A stretch of 64,000 nucleotides of DNA from JAIVJG01 sp964236735 (GCA_964236735.1 CAXSFM010000001.1:458880-522879), one strand, 5' to 3'; positions 1 to 8,685 are shown, numbered from the stretch's first letter. Made by a program: numbers and translations. Notes: generated from the sequence alone by a model not told the origin.

Positions 1-1110
1 GAATCAAGCGGACGCCTGCAAGTCGAGTTGCAAACGTTCGAGCAGCAACCCGGAAAATTCGCGCGCATCACGCGCCCGACCACATTGACGAATGTCGTCG
101 CCACTCTGCGCGGCACGCAGGAACAGTCGGCGAGTCGTACCTACGTCGTGAGCGGACACTACGATTCGATGTGTACGAGTCCGATTGACGCCGAGTGCGA
201 CGCGCCGGGCGCGAACGACGACGCTTCGGGCACAGCGGCAGTGCTGGAGATGGCGCGCGTGATGTCGAAGCGGCAGTTCGACGCGACGATTATTTTTATG
301 ACGGTCGCGGGCGAAGAGCAGGGACTTGTCGGGGCGACGTATTTCGCGGAAGGGGCGAAAGCGAAAAATCTCGACATCGAAGCGATGTTCACCAACGACA
401 TCATCGGGAGTTCTCTGGGCGGCAACGGCGTGCGCGATGCGGGCAGCGTGCGCGTCTTCGCGGAGGGCGTCCCGTCGAACGAATCAACGGACGAGGCCGG
501 CACGCGCCGCAGCGTGGGCGGCGAGAATGATTCCGCATCAAGACAACTCGCGCGCTTCATAGTTGAGACGGGCGCGCGTTATCTGCCCGGCTTCAACGTG
601 CGAATGATTTACCGGCGCGACCGTTACTTGCGCGGCGGCGATCACATTCCGTTTCTCGAACAGGGCTATCCGGCGGTGCGTTTCAGCGAGCCGAACGAGA
701 ATTACAACCACCAGCATCAAAACGTCCGCGTCGAGGGAGGCATTCAGTACGGCGACCTTCCGCAGTTCGACGACTTCGCATACATCGCGCAGGTCGCGCG
801 CGTCAACGCCGCCTCGCTCGCCGCGCTCGCGCTCGCGCCCGCGCGCCCGAAAGAGGTTCGCATTCTCACGAAGCGTCTGACCAACGACACGGATTTGCAA
901 TGGGCGGCGAACACCGAGCCAGACCTCGCCGGTTATGAAATCGTCTGGCGCGAGACGACCGCGCCCGCTTGGACGAACTCGCTTCCGGTTGGTCTTGTCA
1001 CGACATATACAGTGAAGGGCATGTCGAAGGACAACTACTTTTTCGGCGTGCGCGCGGTGGACAAGGAAGGCAATCGCAGCCCGGCGAGTTACCCGCGCCC
1101 TCTGCGCTAA
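1..1110 (+). CDS. M28-family zinc peptidase with C-terminal FnIII-like domain (5' end cut by window)
   Basis: The reading frame is open from the first base, so the N-terminus, presumably with a signal peptide, lies outside the window. The visible part carries the M28 aminopeptidase signature: a His-Tyr-Asp ligand pair (His codon at 157-159), a GANDDASG stretch at about 208-231 with the bridging Asp, a catalytic/ligand Glu-Glu pair in AGEEQG at about 307-324, and a late His in NYNHQHQ at about 703-723. The family holds two Zn ions and cleaves N-terminal residues from peptides. The last 90 residues look like a fibronectin type III or similar beta-sandwich, with Trp and Tyr spacing around DLQW, YEIVWRE and YFFGVRAVD. 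This is common in secreted Acidobacteriota peptidases. The gene ends at TAA and is followed by a terminator hairpin. Family assignment is firm; substrate is unknown. Confidence 0.9.
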   Translation, partial: ESSGRLQVELQTFEQQPGKFARITRPTTLTNVVATLRGTQEQSASRTYVVSGHYDSMCTSPIDAECDAPGANDDASGTAAVLEMARVMSKRQFDATIIFMTVAGEEQGLVGATYFAEGAKAKNLDIEAMFTNDIIGSSLGGNGVRDAGSVRVFAEGVPSNESTDEAGTRRSVGGENDSASRQLARFIVETGARYLPGFNVRMIYRRDRYLRGGDHIPFLEQGYPAVRFSEPNENYNHQHQNVRVEGGIQYGDLPQFDDFAYIAQVARVNAASLAALALAPARPKEVRILTKRLTNDTDLQWAANTEPDLAGYEIVWRETTAPAWTNSLPVGLVTTYTVKGMSKDNYFFGVRAVDKEGNRSPASYPRPLR

Positions 1111-1131
1111 AATTCTACCGAAACAACTCAC

Positions 1132-1173
1132 AGGCGCGGCGCAGCAGAAGTTGTGCCGCGCCTTAAACTTTTT
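1132..1173 (+). terminator. Rho-independent terminator after the M28 peptidase
   Basis: The arms AGGCGCGGC (1132-1140) and GCCGCGCCT (1155-1163) are perfectly complementary and are followed by TAAACTTTTT. This is a textbook intrinsic terminator 21 bases after the peptidase stop codon. Confidence 0.75.
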
Positions 1174-1200
1174 CCAACTATCGGACAAGCCCCCGCGTCT

Positions 1201-1245
1201 AAATTGCTGGACACGAGCAGTTTTAGAGCAATAAATCAGCAATTT
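1201..1245. repeat. Perfect 9-bp inverted repeat upstream of the DUF1800 gene
   Basis: AAATTGCTG at 1201-1209 is matched by CAGCAATTT at 1237-1245 across a 27-base AT-rich spacer. It lies 32 bases before the DUF1800 start codon. It could be an operator or a hairpin in the leader; the sequence does not decide which. Confidence 0.35.
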
Positions 1246-1277
1246 ACAGCCACAGAGATTTCTTGAGCGGAGTTGTT

Positions 1278-3524
1278 ATGAACATTTTCCAGCTTATTCG
1301 TCGCCATCGAAGCGCGCGCCGCCTCGCCGCCTTTTTGTCCGTTGTCGCGCTTCTCTCGAACAGTTTTCTGGTCGTCGCGCAGACTGCTGTTAAGAGCCTG
1401 CCTACGGAGCGTCTGTCGGAAGACCAGCGCATCGTGCATGTGCTGAACCGGCTCGGCTACGGCCCGCGCCTTGGCGACGTGGAGCGCGTCCGGCAGATCG
1501 GGCTTGAACGCTACATCGAGCAGCAGTTAAATCCCTCGAAGCTCGACGATTCGGCGCTCGAAGCGAAGTTGAAGAATCTGCCGACGCTCACGATGAGCAA
1601 CGGCGACCTGCTCGCGAAGTATCCGGCTCCGGGCATCCTGCTCAAGCAGTTGCAGCGACGCGGCCAACTGCCGCCCGAACTCGCCGCGCTCGTGCAGGCG
1701 CGTCAGCAGCAGGGAGCTAATCCGGCGAAGGCGGGCGTTGATCCAACGATGATGGCGCAGCCCGCAGCCGCCGGCGTGAATGACAACGCCGACGCCGAGA
1801 AAATTATCGCGGACGCGATGTACGCGCCGCCCGCCAAGCCGAACGCGAAGACTACTCAAACGGCAAACAACAGTCAGACCGCAGGCGCGCAAGCGATGCC
1901 AAACGTGACGGGTCAGCCAGCAGGTGGCGTCGGCGGTGGTGTTGACGACAACCCGGAGCGTGCCGCGTATCGTCGCGCCATCCTGCAATACATGCGCGAG
2001 AACGGACTTGAGCCGCCGCAACGCATGGTCGGCGAACTCAACGCCTCGCGTATTCTGCGCGCCGCTTACAGCGAGCGGCAATTGCAGGAAGTGATGGTTG
2101 ATTTCTGGTCGAACCACTTCAACATCTACGCGCCGAAGGGTGCGGACAAATGGTTCCTCACCTCTTATGACCGCGACGTGATTCGTCCGAACGCGCTCGG
2201 CAACTTCCGCGACTTGTTAGAGCAGACCGCGAAGAGTCCGGCGATGCTTTTCTATCTCGACAATTTTCAAAGCGTCAGCCCCAACGCGCAAGTCGGCGGC
2301 AACGGTCGCCTGCGTCGCCTGATGCAGAACAATCCTGATGCGTTGGGTCGCGTCAGGCGCGGCGGACTCTTCGGCGATGACCGTCTGGGTCGGATGCGCG
2401 ACGCTCAGGCGCAACAGCAGCAACAGCAGCGCGAGAAGACGGACGCGATGAAAGCATCGCCGCAAGGTCAGGCGCAGGCGGCGCAAAAACTGCCGCAGCA
2501 GAAGAGACCGAAGCGCGGCATCAATGAAAATTACGCGCGCGAGTTGATGGAGTTGCACACGCTCGGCGTGGACGGCGGCTACACGCAGAAGGACGTGCAG
2601 GAAGTGGCGCGCTGCTTCACGGGCTGGACGATTTTCAACCCGCGCGGCTATCTCGACGGCGGCGAGCAGGGCGGCACGTTCAACTTCAACGCGCGCCTTC
2701 ACGACGACGGCGAAAAGATCGTACTCGGCCACAGGATTCCCGCTGGCGGCGGCATCAAAGACGGCGAGATGGTGCTCGACATCCTCGCGCAGCAACCAGC
2801 GACGGCGACGTTCATCTCGACGAAACTCGCGCGCCGCTTCGTCACTGATAATCCTTCGCCCGAACTCGTCGCGCGCATCTCGGACGCATATCTGAAGAGC
2901 CACGCCGACATCAAGACGACCTTGCGTGCGATTTTCTCTTCGCCCGAATTCAACTCGGCGGAAGCGCGCCGCGTCAAAATCAAGACTCCGTTCGAGGTCG
3001 CCATCAGCGCCGTCCGCATACTCGGCGCGGAGACGAACGGCGGCCCCGGCATCAATCAATGGATCGGGCGCATGGGCGAGCCGCTCTACGGCTATCAAGC
3101 CCCGACCGGCTACCCTGACAAGGCCGAATACTGGGTCAGCACGGGCGCGCTGCTTGAGCGTCTGAACTTCGCGCTCGCCCTCTCAAGCAATCGCATTCCG
3201 GGCACGCGCGTTGATCTCTCGCGTTTCGTCGGCGAAGAGGCGACATCGAGCCGCGCCGTCAATCAAGAGCGCATCGTGGATCAATTTCTCGGCCTCGTTT
3301 TGCAGGGCGACATCTCGCCGAAGAGCAAGGCCGTGCTCTTGAAACAACTGAGCGATCAGGCGAGCGCGCCGATCACCGCGACGCCTGCGGACGAGACGGT
3401 AAACGTGCGTAACGTCCGCGCCGCGCAACGCGAAAAACGCGACGATGGCGCAACCGTCGGCAACCCGGAGGTGACGCGCATCGCTGCGCTCGTCCTCGGC
3501 TCGCCGGAATTTCAACGGCAGTGA
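1278..3524 (+). CDS. Exported DUF1800 domain protein
   Basis: A 748-residue protein. I chose ATG 1278, preceded by GGAG, over an in-frame TTG at 1263. Residues 1-36 form a signal peptide (basic RRHRSARR, hydrophobic LAAFLSVVALLSNSFLVV, then AQ). The DUF1800 landmarks follow: a helical RLGYGPR segment near residues 60-65, the FWSNHFN stretch near 280, and ENYARELMELHTLGV near 415 followed by FTGW. A Gln/Ala-rich linker at about 375-410, including a run of six Gln, interrupts the domain, and a second low-complexity stretch lies at 140-225. The family has no established activity. It is normally encoded directly upstream of a DUF1501 gene, as here, so the two probably act together outside the cytoplasm. 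Family call firm, function unknown. Confidence 0.9.
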   Translation: MNIFQLIRRHRSARRLAAFLSVVALLSNSFLVVAQTAVKSLPTERLSEDQRIVHVLNRLGYGPRLGDVERVRQIGLERYIEQQLNPSKLDDSALEAKLKNLPTLTMSNGDLLAKYPAPGILLKQLQRRGQLPPELAALVQARQQQGANPAKAGVDPTMMAQPAAAGVNDNADAEKIIADAMYAPPAKPNAKTTQTANNSQTAGAQAMPNVTGQPAGGVGGGVDDNPERAAYRRAILQYMRENGLEPPQRMVGELNASRILRAAYSERQLQEVMVDFWSNHFNIYAPKGADKWFLTSYDRDVIRPNALGNFRDLLEQTAKSPAMLFYLDNFQSVSPNAQVGGNGRLRRLMQNNPDALGRVRRGGLFGDDRLGRMRDAQAQQQQQQREKTDAMKASPQGQAQAAQKLPQQKRPKRGINENYARELMELHTLGVDGGYTQKDVQEVARCFTGWTIFNPRGYLDGGEQGGTFNFNARLHDDGEKIVLGHRIPAGGGIKDGEMVLDILAQQPATATFISTKLARRFVTDNPSPELVARISDAYLKSHADIKTTLRAIFSSPEFNSAEARRVKIKTPFEVAISAVRILGAETNGGPGINQWIGRMGEPLYGYQAPTGYPDKAEYWVSTGALLERLNFALALSSNRIPGTRVDLSRFVGEEATSSRAVNQERIVDQFLGLVLQGDISPKSKAVLLKQLSDQASAPITATPADETVNVRNVRAAQREKRDDGATVGNPEVTRIAALVLGSPEFQRQ

Positions 3525-3531
3525 AAAGCTG

Positions 3532-3603
3532 GTGATGAGTAATAAGTGATGAGTGATAAGAGTCAATCTCTTTCTCATCACTTATTACTCATCACTTATC
3601 ACC
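3532..3603. repeat. Heptamer hairpin A (TGATGAG/TAATAAG class)
   Basis: The left arm reads GTGATGA-GTAATAA-GTGATGA-GTGATAA (3532-3559). The right arm, read on the minus strand, is GTGATAA-GTGATGA-GTAATAA-GTGATGA. The unit orders are A-B-A-C and C-A-B-A, so slipping by one heptamer pairs 22 bases perfectly (3532-3553 with 3574-3595). It lies between the DUF1800 stop and the DUF1501 start. Confidence 0.9.
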
Positions 3604-3624
3604 GTTTTATCCAGGTACACGAAC

Positions 3625-4914
3625 ATGAATAACAGTCGCAGATTTTTTCTCAAGCAAAGCGGAGTCGCGCTGGCGAGCGTCGGGCTGGTCGGAGCCGCGC
3701 CGTCATTTTTGCAACGCACGGCGCTCGCCGAAGGATTGAATGTTGCGCCGAATGGAACTCGTAAAACTCTGATTACGATTTTCCAGCGCGGCGCGGTGGA
3801 TGGCTTGAACGTCGTCGTGCCACACGGCGAGCGCAACTATTACGACTTGCGCCCGACCATCTCAGTTGCACAACCCGGCAAGGCCGCGGCGGGCGATGCG
3901 GCGATAGACCTCGACGGCTTTTTCGGGCTGCATCCTTCGCTCGCGCCGTTCAAGCCTCTGTGGGATCAGAAGCGACTCGCCATCGTCAACGCCGTCGGCT
4001 CGCCCGAGAACACGCGCTCGCACTTCGACGCGCAGGACTACATGGAGTCCGGCACGCCCGGACGTAAAGCGACGGAAGACGGCTGGCTCAATCGTTTCCT
4101 GCAAGCGCAGACAGACCCGAAGGCGTCGCCATTTCGCGCCGTCGCGATGACGCAGAATCTGCCGCGCACTTTGCAGGGACGCGCGCCCGCGCTCGCCATC
4201 GCGAACCTCAGCGACTTCACGATTCGCTCCGGCGGCGGCGCAGCGAGCACGGCGAACGTGCAGGGCGGCTTTGAGGACATCTACGAGCAGGGCGTCAGCG
4301 ACGTGTTGCGCGGCACGGGCAAAGAGACTTTCGAGGCGATCAACTTTCTCAAGAAGGTTAATCCGTCGCAGTACAAGCCGGAGAACGGCGCGCAGTATCC
4401 GCGTGGCCCTTATGGGAATGCGCTGTTGCAAATCGCGCAGTTGGTCAAGGCGGGCGTCGGACTCGAAGTCGCCTTTACGGAGGTCGGCGGCTGGGACACG
4501 CACCGCGCGGAAGGCAACTCTCGCGGCCAACTCGCGAATCTGTTGCAGCAGTTCGCGGCAGGTATCAGCGCGCTTGTCACAGACTTGGGGCCGCAGCGGA
4601 TGAATGATGTCGTGATTCTCACGATGTCGGAGTTCGGGCGCACCGTGCAACAAAACGGCACGGGCGGGACGGATCACGGCCACGCCAACAACATGTTCAT
4701 CATCGGCGGCGGGGTGCGCGGCGGCAAGGTTTACGGCCAGTGGCCGGGACTCAAGAACGAGCAACTGTTTGAGGGTCGCGACCTCGCGCTGACGACCGAC
4801 TTTCGAGACGTGTTCGGCGAAGTGGCGTCGAGGCATCTCGGCACAGTTGACTTGCAGAAAGTTTTTCCCGGCTACGAGTCGAGCGCGTCAAAGTTTCGCG
4901 GCGTGCTTGGCTGA
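3625..4914 (+). CDS. Tat-exported DUF1501 protein (alkaline-phosphatase-superfamily fold)
   Basis: A 429-residue protein. The start is ATG 3625; in-frame codons upstream lie inside the heptamer hairpin. The N-terminus is a clean twin-arginine signal, with Ser-Arg-Arg-Phe-Phe-Leu-Lys at residues 4-10 followed by a weakly hydrophobic stretch ending near Ala-Glu-Gly. This implies folding, and possibly metal loading, in the cytoplasm before export. The mature part has the DUF1501 pattern: FQRGAVDGLN, HPSLAPFKPLW, FTEVGGWDTH, a MSEFGRTVQQNGTGGTDHG metal-binding-like block near residue 345, and a C-terminal DLALTTDFRDVFGE. The family is related to sulfatases and alkaline phosphatases, but substrates are unknown. 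It follows the DUF1800 gene by 100 bases containing hairpin A, and a strong terminator closes the unit. Confidence 0.9.
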   Translation: MNNSRRFFLKQSGVALASVGLVGAAPSFLQRTALAEGLNVAPNGTRKTLITIFQRGAVDGLNVVVPHGERNYYDLRPTISVAQPGKAAAGDAAIDLDGFFGLHPSLAPFKPLWDQKRLAIVNAVGSPENTRSHFDAQDYMESGTPGRKATEDGWLNRFLQAQTDPKASPFRAVAMTQNLPRTLQGRAPALAIANLSDFTIRSGGGAASTANVQGGFEDIYEQGVSDVLRGTGKETFEAINFLKKVNPSQYKPENGAQYPRGPYGNALLQIAQLVKAGVGLEVAFTEVGGWDTHRAEGNSRGQLANLLQQFAAGISALVTDLGPQRMNDVVILTMSEFGRTVQQNGTGGTDHGHANNMFIIGGGVRGGKVYGQWPGLKNEQLFEGRDLALTTDFRDVFGEVASRHLGTVDLQKVFPGYESSASKFRGVLG

Positions 4915-4967
4915 CGATGAAGATGGGAGCGCGAGCAGCTATCTGAAGAAGGCTTTGTCTTCACTCT

Positions 4968-5017
4968 AAAAAAAGGAATCGCCGGCAGCCTGATGATGCT
5001 GCCGGCGATTCCTTTTT
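4968..5017. terminator. Bidirectional terminator between convergent genes
   Basis: A 20-base perfect inverted repeat runs from 4970-4989 to 4998-5017: AAAAAGGAATC then GCCGGCAGC, mirrored exactly. It is A-rich on the left and T-rich on the right. It sits between the plus-strand DUF1501 gene and the minus-strand glycine-zipper gene and can end transcription from both sides. Confidence 0.9.
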
Positions 5018-5038
5018 GATTGTTCGACTCTGTCTTGT

Positions 5039-5335
5039 CTAGTACCTTCGACGCCTTGCCTGACGCTTCTTGTGATAGTGATAAGCGGTGCCACCGGCTG
5101 CGCCTGCGCCTGCCCCGATGAGCGCGCCGGACTTGCCGTTGATGAGCGCGCCCGCGCCCGCGCCGATGGCAGTGCCGATGCCGATACGTTTAGCGGCTTT
5201 GGCTTTGCCCGCCTGCGGATTGCGATAGTAGTGATGGCGTCGCCTCTGCGCCATGCCGGTTTCCGCCATCGTCGCGACGAGCAGGCAGAGAACCAGAATC
5301 ATTGAGACGAATCTGAACTTCTTCAGCGAATGCAT
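5039..5335 (-). CDS. Small exported glycine-zipper protein
   Basis: 98 residues. The start is ATG at 5335, preceded by GGGAGA eight bases upstream. Residues 1-30 are a signal peptide (LKKFRF, then a hydrophobic core ending in ATMAETGMAQ). The mature protein has a basic RRRHHYYR segment and then a glycine zipper, IGIGTAIGAGAGALINGK followed by GALIGAGAGAAGG, at about 52-82. The tail is very basic (HYHKKRQARRRRY). Glycine-zipper proteins of this size insert in or associate with membranes in the envelope; no specific role can be assigned. The gene is alone, converges on the DUF1501 gene and shares its terminator. Confidence 0.8.
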   Translation of the reverse strand: MHSLKKFRFVSMILVLCLLVATMAETGMAQRRRHHYYRNPQAGKAKAAKRIGIGTAIGAGAGALINGKSGALIGAGAGAAGGTAYHYHKKRQARRRRY

Positions 5336-5673
5336 ACTTTTTTCTCCCGTTGTAAGAATCTGAAATGTGGCCTTGCTCATCGCACTGTACAAATAATACG
5401 TGTGCGACTGCAATCTTGAAAGACAAACGCCTGATGCGCGCCATGTCCTCAAGTTTCAGGCTGTGCCGGTAATCATTATACCCGTCGCTGTCATCGTTCT
5501 CGTAATCATCACGGAAGCGACGCCGTGACAACTCATGCCCGACAGCAACTCGACCGCGAGCGAGTGCGTGTGAACTTCACGACTCCGCCACACGTACACG
5601 AAGCATTACCGTTATGCACGCGCGGCTTGAATTGCGCGCGCTTCTTCAATCACAGAGAGATGAGGTGGTTTTT
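5336..5673. other. Intergenic region between divergent small genes
   Basis: About 340 bases with no convincing gene. It holds the leader and likely promoter of the glycine-zipper gene and the upstream region of the plus-strand zinc-ribbon gene. A minus-strand TATAAT at 5475-5480 has no good -35 element. A minus-strand frame starting near 5531 with an Asp/Tyr/Arg-rich beginning is open but runs into the glycine-zipper gene out of frame, so I do not call it. Confidence 0.5.
5393..5421 (-). promoter_or_regulatory. Possible promoter of the glycine-zipper gene
   Basis: On the minus strand a TATTAT -10 hexamer (5398-5393) lies 17 bases downstream of a weak TTTCAA -35 (5421-5416). The predicted start near 5386 gives a leader of about 50 bases. 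Confidence 0.35.
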
Positions 5674-6246
5674 ATGTTCTGCCCGCAATGCAGCCAGCAA
5701 CAGGTTTCTGCGGACGTGCGCTTTTGCTCGCGCTGCGGTTTCCCGCTCGGAGTCGTCTCCACTTTGCTCGAAAGCGGCGGCGCGCTGACCGATGTGCAGG
5801 GCGAGACGAAAGCCCGCCGCGACCTGACGCCGAGGCAGAGAGGCACGCGCAAAGGCGGCATCGTGATGATCGGCGCGTTCGCGCTGATGCTGCTCGTCGT
5901 CATGCTCACGCTCGTCAAGGACGACTTTTTGATGTTGATGCCTGTCGTCGCGCTGTTCTTTGTTGGGGGCTTGCTGCGGACGCTCTACGCACTCTGGCTG
6001 GAAGACAACGGGCATCGCAGCGCGGGCGTTAAAAGTTCGTCGTCTCTGAGCGGGCGAGGCGTGACGCAATTGGAAGGCGTCAACGCCAGAGCCGGCGCGT
6101 TGCCAGTTTCGCAGAGCATCTCCGTGATGGGCTTCACCGCCACGCCACGTGCGTCGCAGACGGCGGAAATGGTGTTATCACAGCCGCCGAGCGTGACCGA
6201 CGGGACGACGAGACTGCTCGATGATGAAGTGGAGCATCGCGACTGA
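5674..6246 (+). CDS. Zinc-ribbon membrane protein
   Basis: 190 residues. ATG 5674 is chosen because GAGGTGG lies upstream and the protein then begins directly with the zinc ribbon MFCPQC...FCSRCGF (Cys pairs at 3/6 and 19/22). After a basic linker two hydrophobic segments follow (VMIGAFALMLLVVMLTLV near 66-83 and LMLMPVVALFFVGGLLRTLYALW near 88-110), then a Ser/Thr-rich hydrophilic tail. The layout of a cytoplasmic zinc ribbon, two membrane spans and a disordered tail is typical of small uncharacterised 'zinc-ribbon domain-containing' proteins. It converges on the next gene. Function unknown. Confidence 0.8.
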   Translation: MFCPQCSQQQVSADVRFCSRCGFPLGVVSTLLESGGALTDVQGETKARRDLTPRQRGTRKGGIVMIGAFALMLLVVMLTLVKDDFLMLMPVVALFFVGGLLRTLYALWLEDNGHRSAGVKSSSSLSGRGVTQLEGVNARAGALPVSQSISVMGFTATPRASQTAEMVLSQPPSVTDGTTRLLDDEVEHRD

Positions 6247-6290
6247 AGCATCCCATCCCATTGAATGAAAGTGCGACGGCTTCATTCTCC

Positions 6291-6992
6291 TCAATCGGGC
6301 AGCAGGTCGCAGAAATGAAAGCCGTCCTCTGTCGTCACTTGGCCTTTGATAAAAGTTATGGGATGTGAGAAAGCCGGTGCGTCGAAGACGAAGGTGTGAA
6401 ACTCTCCGTTCTCTCCGCATGGATCAACGCCCGCCGGAAGCCGCGTTACAAAGTCATGGTCAATCAGTCTGCCCGCGAAAGATCGGTCGAGCGCGCTTGC
6501 ATTAACTGAAGTGACGACTGCCTTGAAATTGGCGGCGACAAAGTCGTCCATCAACTCACCCGTGTCGCGCCGCCACAGAGGAAATAATCCACGCATCCCG
6601 CAACGCGCCAAAAACTCTTCGCGATAAGCGCGCAGGTCTTCGAGGAACAGGTCGCCGAAGGCCACCGTCTCAACTCCCGCGTCACGATACGGGGCGAACG
6701 CTTCCGCCAGCGCAGCCTCGTACTCAACATTCGACGCGCCCTTCTCGATGTAGATGCAATGCAGAGGCAAGCCAAGTGACGCCGCCTGCCGCTCGATTAG
6801 TTCGCGCCGGATGTTCTGTATCTGCACGCGCTCGTGGCCGCGCATCAACGTTGTCACGAGCGCAGCCACTTTGAACTCGCCGCCGCGCAGCACTTCACGC
6901 AGCGCCAGCGCGCTGTCTTTGCCGCCGCTCCAAGACATCACGCAGATAGCCGCGCCAGTAGCTCGCCCGCCAGATAGCTCGTCTCCAAGCAT
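6291..6992 (-). CDS. PP-loop ATP pyrophosphatase, Dph6/ATP_bind_4-like
   Basis: The protein contains SWSGGKDSALAL, the SGGxDS PP-loop that binds and adenylates with ATP, and the downstream hallmarks of the MJ0570/Dph6 family: TTLMRGHERVQIQNIRRELIERQAASLGLPL, a VAFGDLFLEDLRAYRE block, and the C-terminal VDPCGENGEFHTFVFDAPAF. In eukaryotes and archaea the family amidates diphthine on EF2. Bacteria lack diphthamide, so the bacterial substrate is unknown. The start is uncertain: ATG 6992 has GGGAGG about 12 bases upstream, and ATG 7049 and ATG 6938 are alternatives. The last would begin only two residues before the PP-loop, as many homologues do. Family firm, start weak. Confidence 0.85.
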   Translation of the reverse strand: MLGDELSGGRATGAAICVMSWSGGKDSALALREVLRGGEFKVAALVTTLMRGHERVQIQNIRRELIERQAASLGLPLHCIYIEKGASNVEYEAALAEAFAPYRDAGVETVAFGDLFLEDLRAYREEFLARCGMRGLFPLWRRDTGELMDDFVAANFKAVVTSVNASALDRSFAGRLIDHDFVTRLPAGVDPCGENGEFHTFVFDAPAFSHPITFIKGQVTTEDGFHFCDLLPD

Positions 6993-7080
6993 AGTAGTCA
7001 CGTCCTCCCTGACGGTCGGGCTGCTAACAGCTTCGGCTTTGCGTAACATGAGTTGCTCATAACTTAGAACGGTTTGCAAA

Positions 7081-7117
7081 TCAATGTACGGCAGGCTGAC
7101 AGCCTACCGTACATTGA
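7081..7117. repeat. Near-perfect 18-bp palindrome with a one-base centre
   Basis: The arms at 7081-7098 and 7100-7117 are complementary except for one C/T difference. The core is TACGGCAGGCTG, then A, then CAGCCTACCGTA. It lies downstream of the minus-strand gene at 7201-8685 and upstream of the PP-loop gene. No U tract follows, so it is either an unusual terminator or a REP-like or cruciform element. Confidence 0.75.
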
Positions 7118-7200
7118 AACGAAATCCGCTCTAGTCTGTTTTGTTTAGCTATGACCATATTTTTTCATTGTCGGTTGGAGCCGCTCGCCACTCTCGTCGC

Positions 7201-8685
7201 TCATGATTTTGCCGCGGCGTCGAGGATCATCTGCGCCGCCTGCTCGATGAGCGGTGTGATGATGTCTTCGCCAGCCGCTTTGGCCTTTGACTTGAACTGC
7301 CGCGCCGCTGCTGCCGTCGCACCGCCGGGCGTTTGCACGCGAATGTCGAGAGTCAGTTCGTCCTTCGACTTGACGTTGGCGGACATCGTGCCGGCGTTGA
7401 CGATGGCGTTGGTCGCGACCGCCCCGGCGACGTTGCCAGCGGCGCTGCCCGTGTGGCCGATGCCAACCTGCCCGACTGCCGGAGCCATCACTTTGCCGAA
7501 CATACCGCCGAAGCCGCCACCGCCACCGCCCTTCTTGTGCGAGACGTTGGCGTAGATGACGAAGTCACACTCTTTCTGTCTGGCCTCGATTTCTACTTGC
7601 GAAGGCAGCTTTGACTCAAGTTGAATCAGTTCCACGTTCGGACTCTTCAGATACTCCGCCAGCGTGTTGCCGACGGCGGCGGCGAGGTCTGTCGCGCTCA
7701 AGCCTTCGCCGACGCTCCCGACCTTGACGGCAGCCAGACCCAAGCGAACTACGCCAGGCTTCTTCGCGCCAACCTCACTCGTGTTGCGCGCTCCTCCGGC
7801 GTCCGCCATGCTTTTGACGCTTGCGCTCATACCAGAGCTTGTTTCAAGCGAAGAGGCCGGCGCATTGCCGGACTGACCGAAATTCTCCGCGCCGCTGCTG
7901 CTCGCCATCATCGCTGCGCCGGAGAAGTCTTTAACTTCGCGGTAGTCGGCGGGGGCATCGAAGAGCGCGGCATCAAGCGTGGCCTGCGAGAGTTCGACGA
8001 CTTCGTTAATCATCGAGAAACTCTCCTTGCCGTCCTCGCCGAACATCGTCATCTTCTCCCACAGAGCATAGCCTTTTTTCGCCGATCCGATCTGCTTCAA
8101 CTGATACCTGTCCTGGCAGCCGGACTTCTGCTGCGGCCTGTACGAGGAATAGTCTCGCTCGCGCTCGCAGTCGAGTTGGAAAGCGGCGTCTATGTACCAG
8201 CCGTCGGTCTCCATCTTGCTGTTCATCGGCGTGCAAGAGTCCGGCGACGACTCCGTCACAATCGTGGTGATGATGTGGCGCGCGGTGTAGCCGAACATCT
8301 GTCTGCGCTCGCCCGTGTCTTTCGACGTGACGGTCGAAGTTACCAAGCCGCCCTTCGTCGTGCCGCCCGTTTGCCGCACGTCGCCCGCCGGGATGTTGGC
8401 GTTGCTGGCATCCGTGTAAGGCGTGACGGTATAGACCTTCGCCTGCGGCATGAGTTGGAGGTCACGTCGCAGGTCGCACTGCTGGATGGTGATCATCTGC
8501 CCGCCCATCTGCTCGCTGCGCTGGCGCTTGCCTTTGATGTACGTCGCGTTCTCGTATGTCTGTCCCTGCGTCGTCTGGCGCGACTTGAACTTCACATCGG
8601 CGCGCGCAACCGCTGACGTTCCCGCGACGCAAAACACTAACAGCGCGAAACGGCTAACTCGCATCAGTCTTTTCATGGTTAACAT
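7201..8685 (-). CDS. Exported protein of unknown function with C-terminal LpoB/CsgG-like segment
   Basis: 494 residues. ATG 8685 has GGAGA nine bases upstream; ATG 8676 is an alternative. Residues 1-30 form a signal peptide (MKRLMRVSRFALLVFCVAG followed by SAVARA). The N-terminal half has the pattern KFKSRQTTQGQTYENATYIKGKRQRSE, seen in exported Acidobacteriota proteins that monitor or bind small ligands, but I cannot name the family. The C-terminal part (about 320-494) reads like a CsgG/LpoB-type alpha-beta domain: VRLGLAAVKVG, then a regularly spaced ATDLAAAVGNTLAEYL helix, then ECDFVIYANVSHKK with a Gly-rich loop. The resemblance is by eye. It stands alone between the palindrome and a divergent lipase gene. 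Function unknown. Confidence 0.7.
   Translation of the reverse strand: MLTMKRLMRVSRFALLVFCVAGTSAVARADVKFKSRQTTQGQTYENATYIKGKRQRSEQMGGQMITIQQCDLRRDLQLMPQAKVYTVTPYTDASNANIPAGDVRQTGGTTKGGLVTSTVTSKDTGERRQMFGYTARHIITTIVTESSPDSCTPMNSKMETDGWYIDAAFQLDCERERDYSSYRPQQKSGCQDRYQLKQIGSAKKGYALWEKMTMFGEDGKESFSMINEVVELSQATLDAALFDAPADYREVKDFSGAAMMASSSGAENFGQSGNAPASSLETSSGMSASVKSMADAGGARNTSEVGAKKPGVVRLGLAAVKVGSVGEGLSATDLAAAVGNTLAEYLKSPNVELIQLESKLPSQVEIEARQKECDFVIYANVSHKKGGGGGGFGGMFGKVMAPAVGQVGIGHTGSAAGNVAGAVATNAIVNAGTMSANVKSKDELTLDIRVQTPGGATAAAARQFKSKAKAAGEDIITPLIEQAAQMILDAAAKS

Noticed and set aside
5190..5531. Minus-strand gene beginning near 5531 with an Asp/Tyr/Arg-rich start
   Set aside because: It continues out of frame through the glycine-zipper gene and has no ribosome-binding site; the beginning looks protein-like, so it is noted only.
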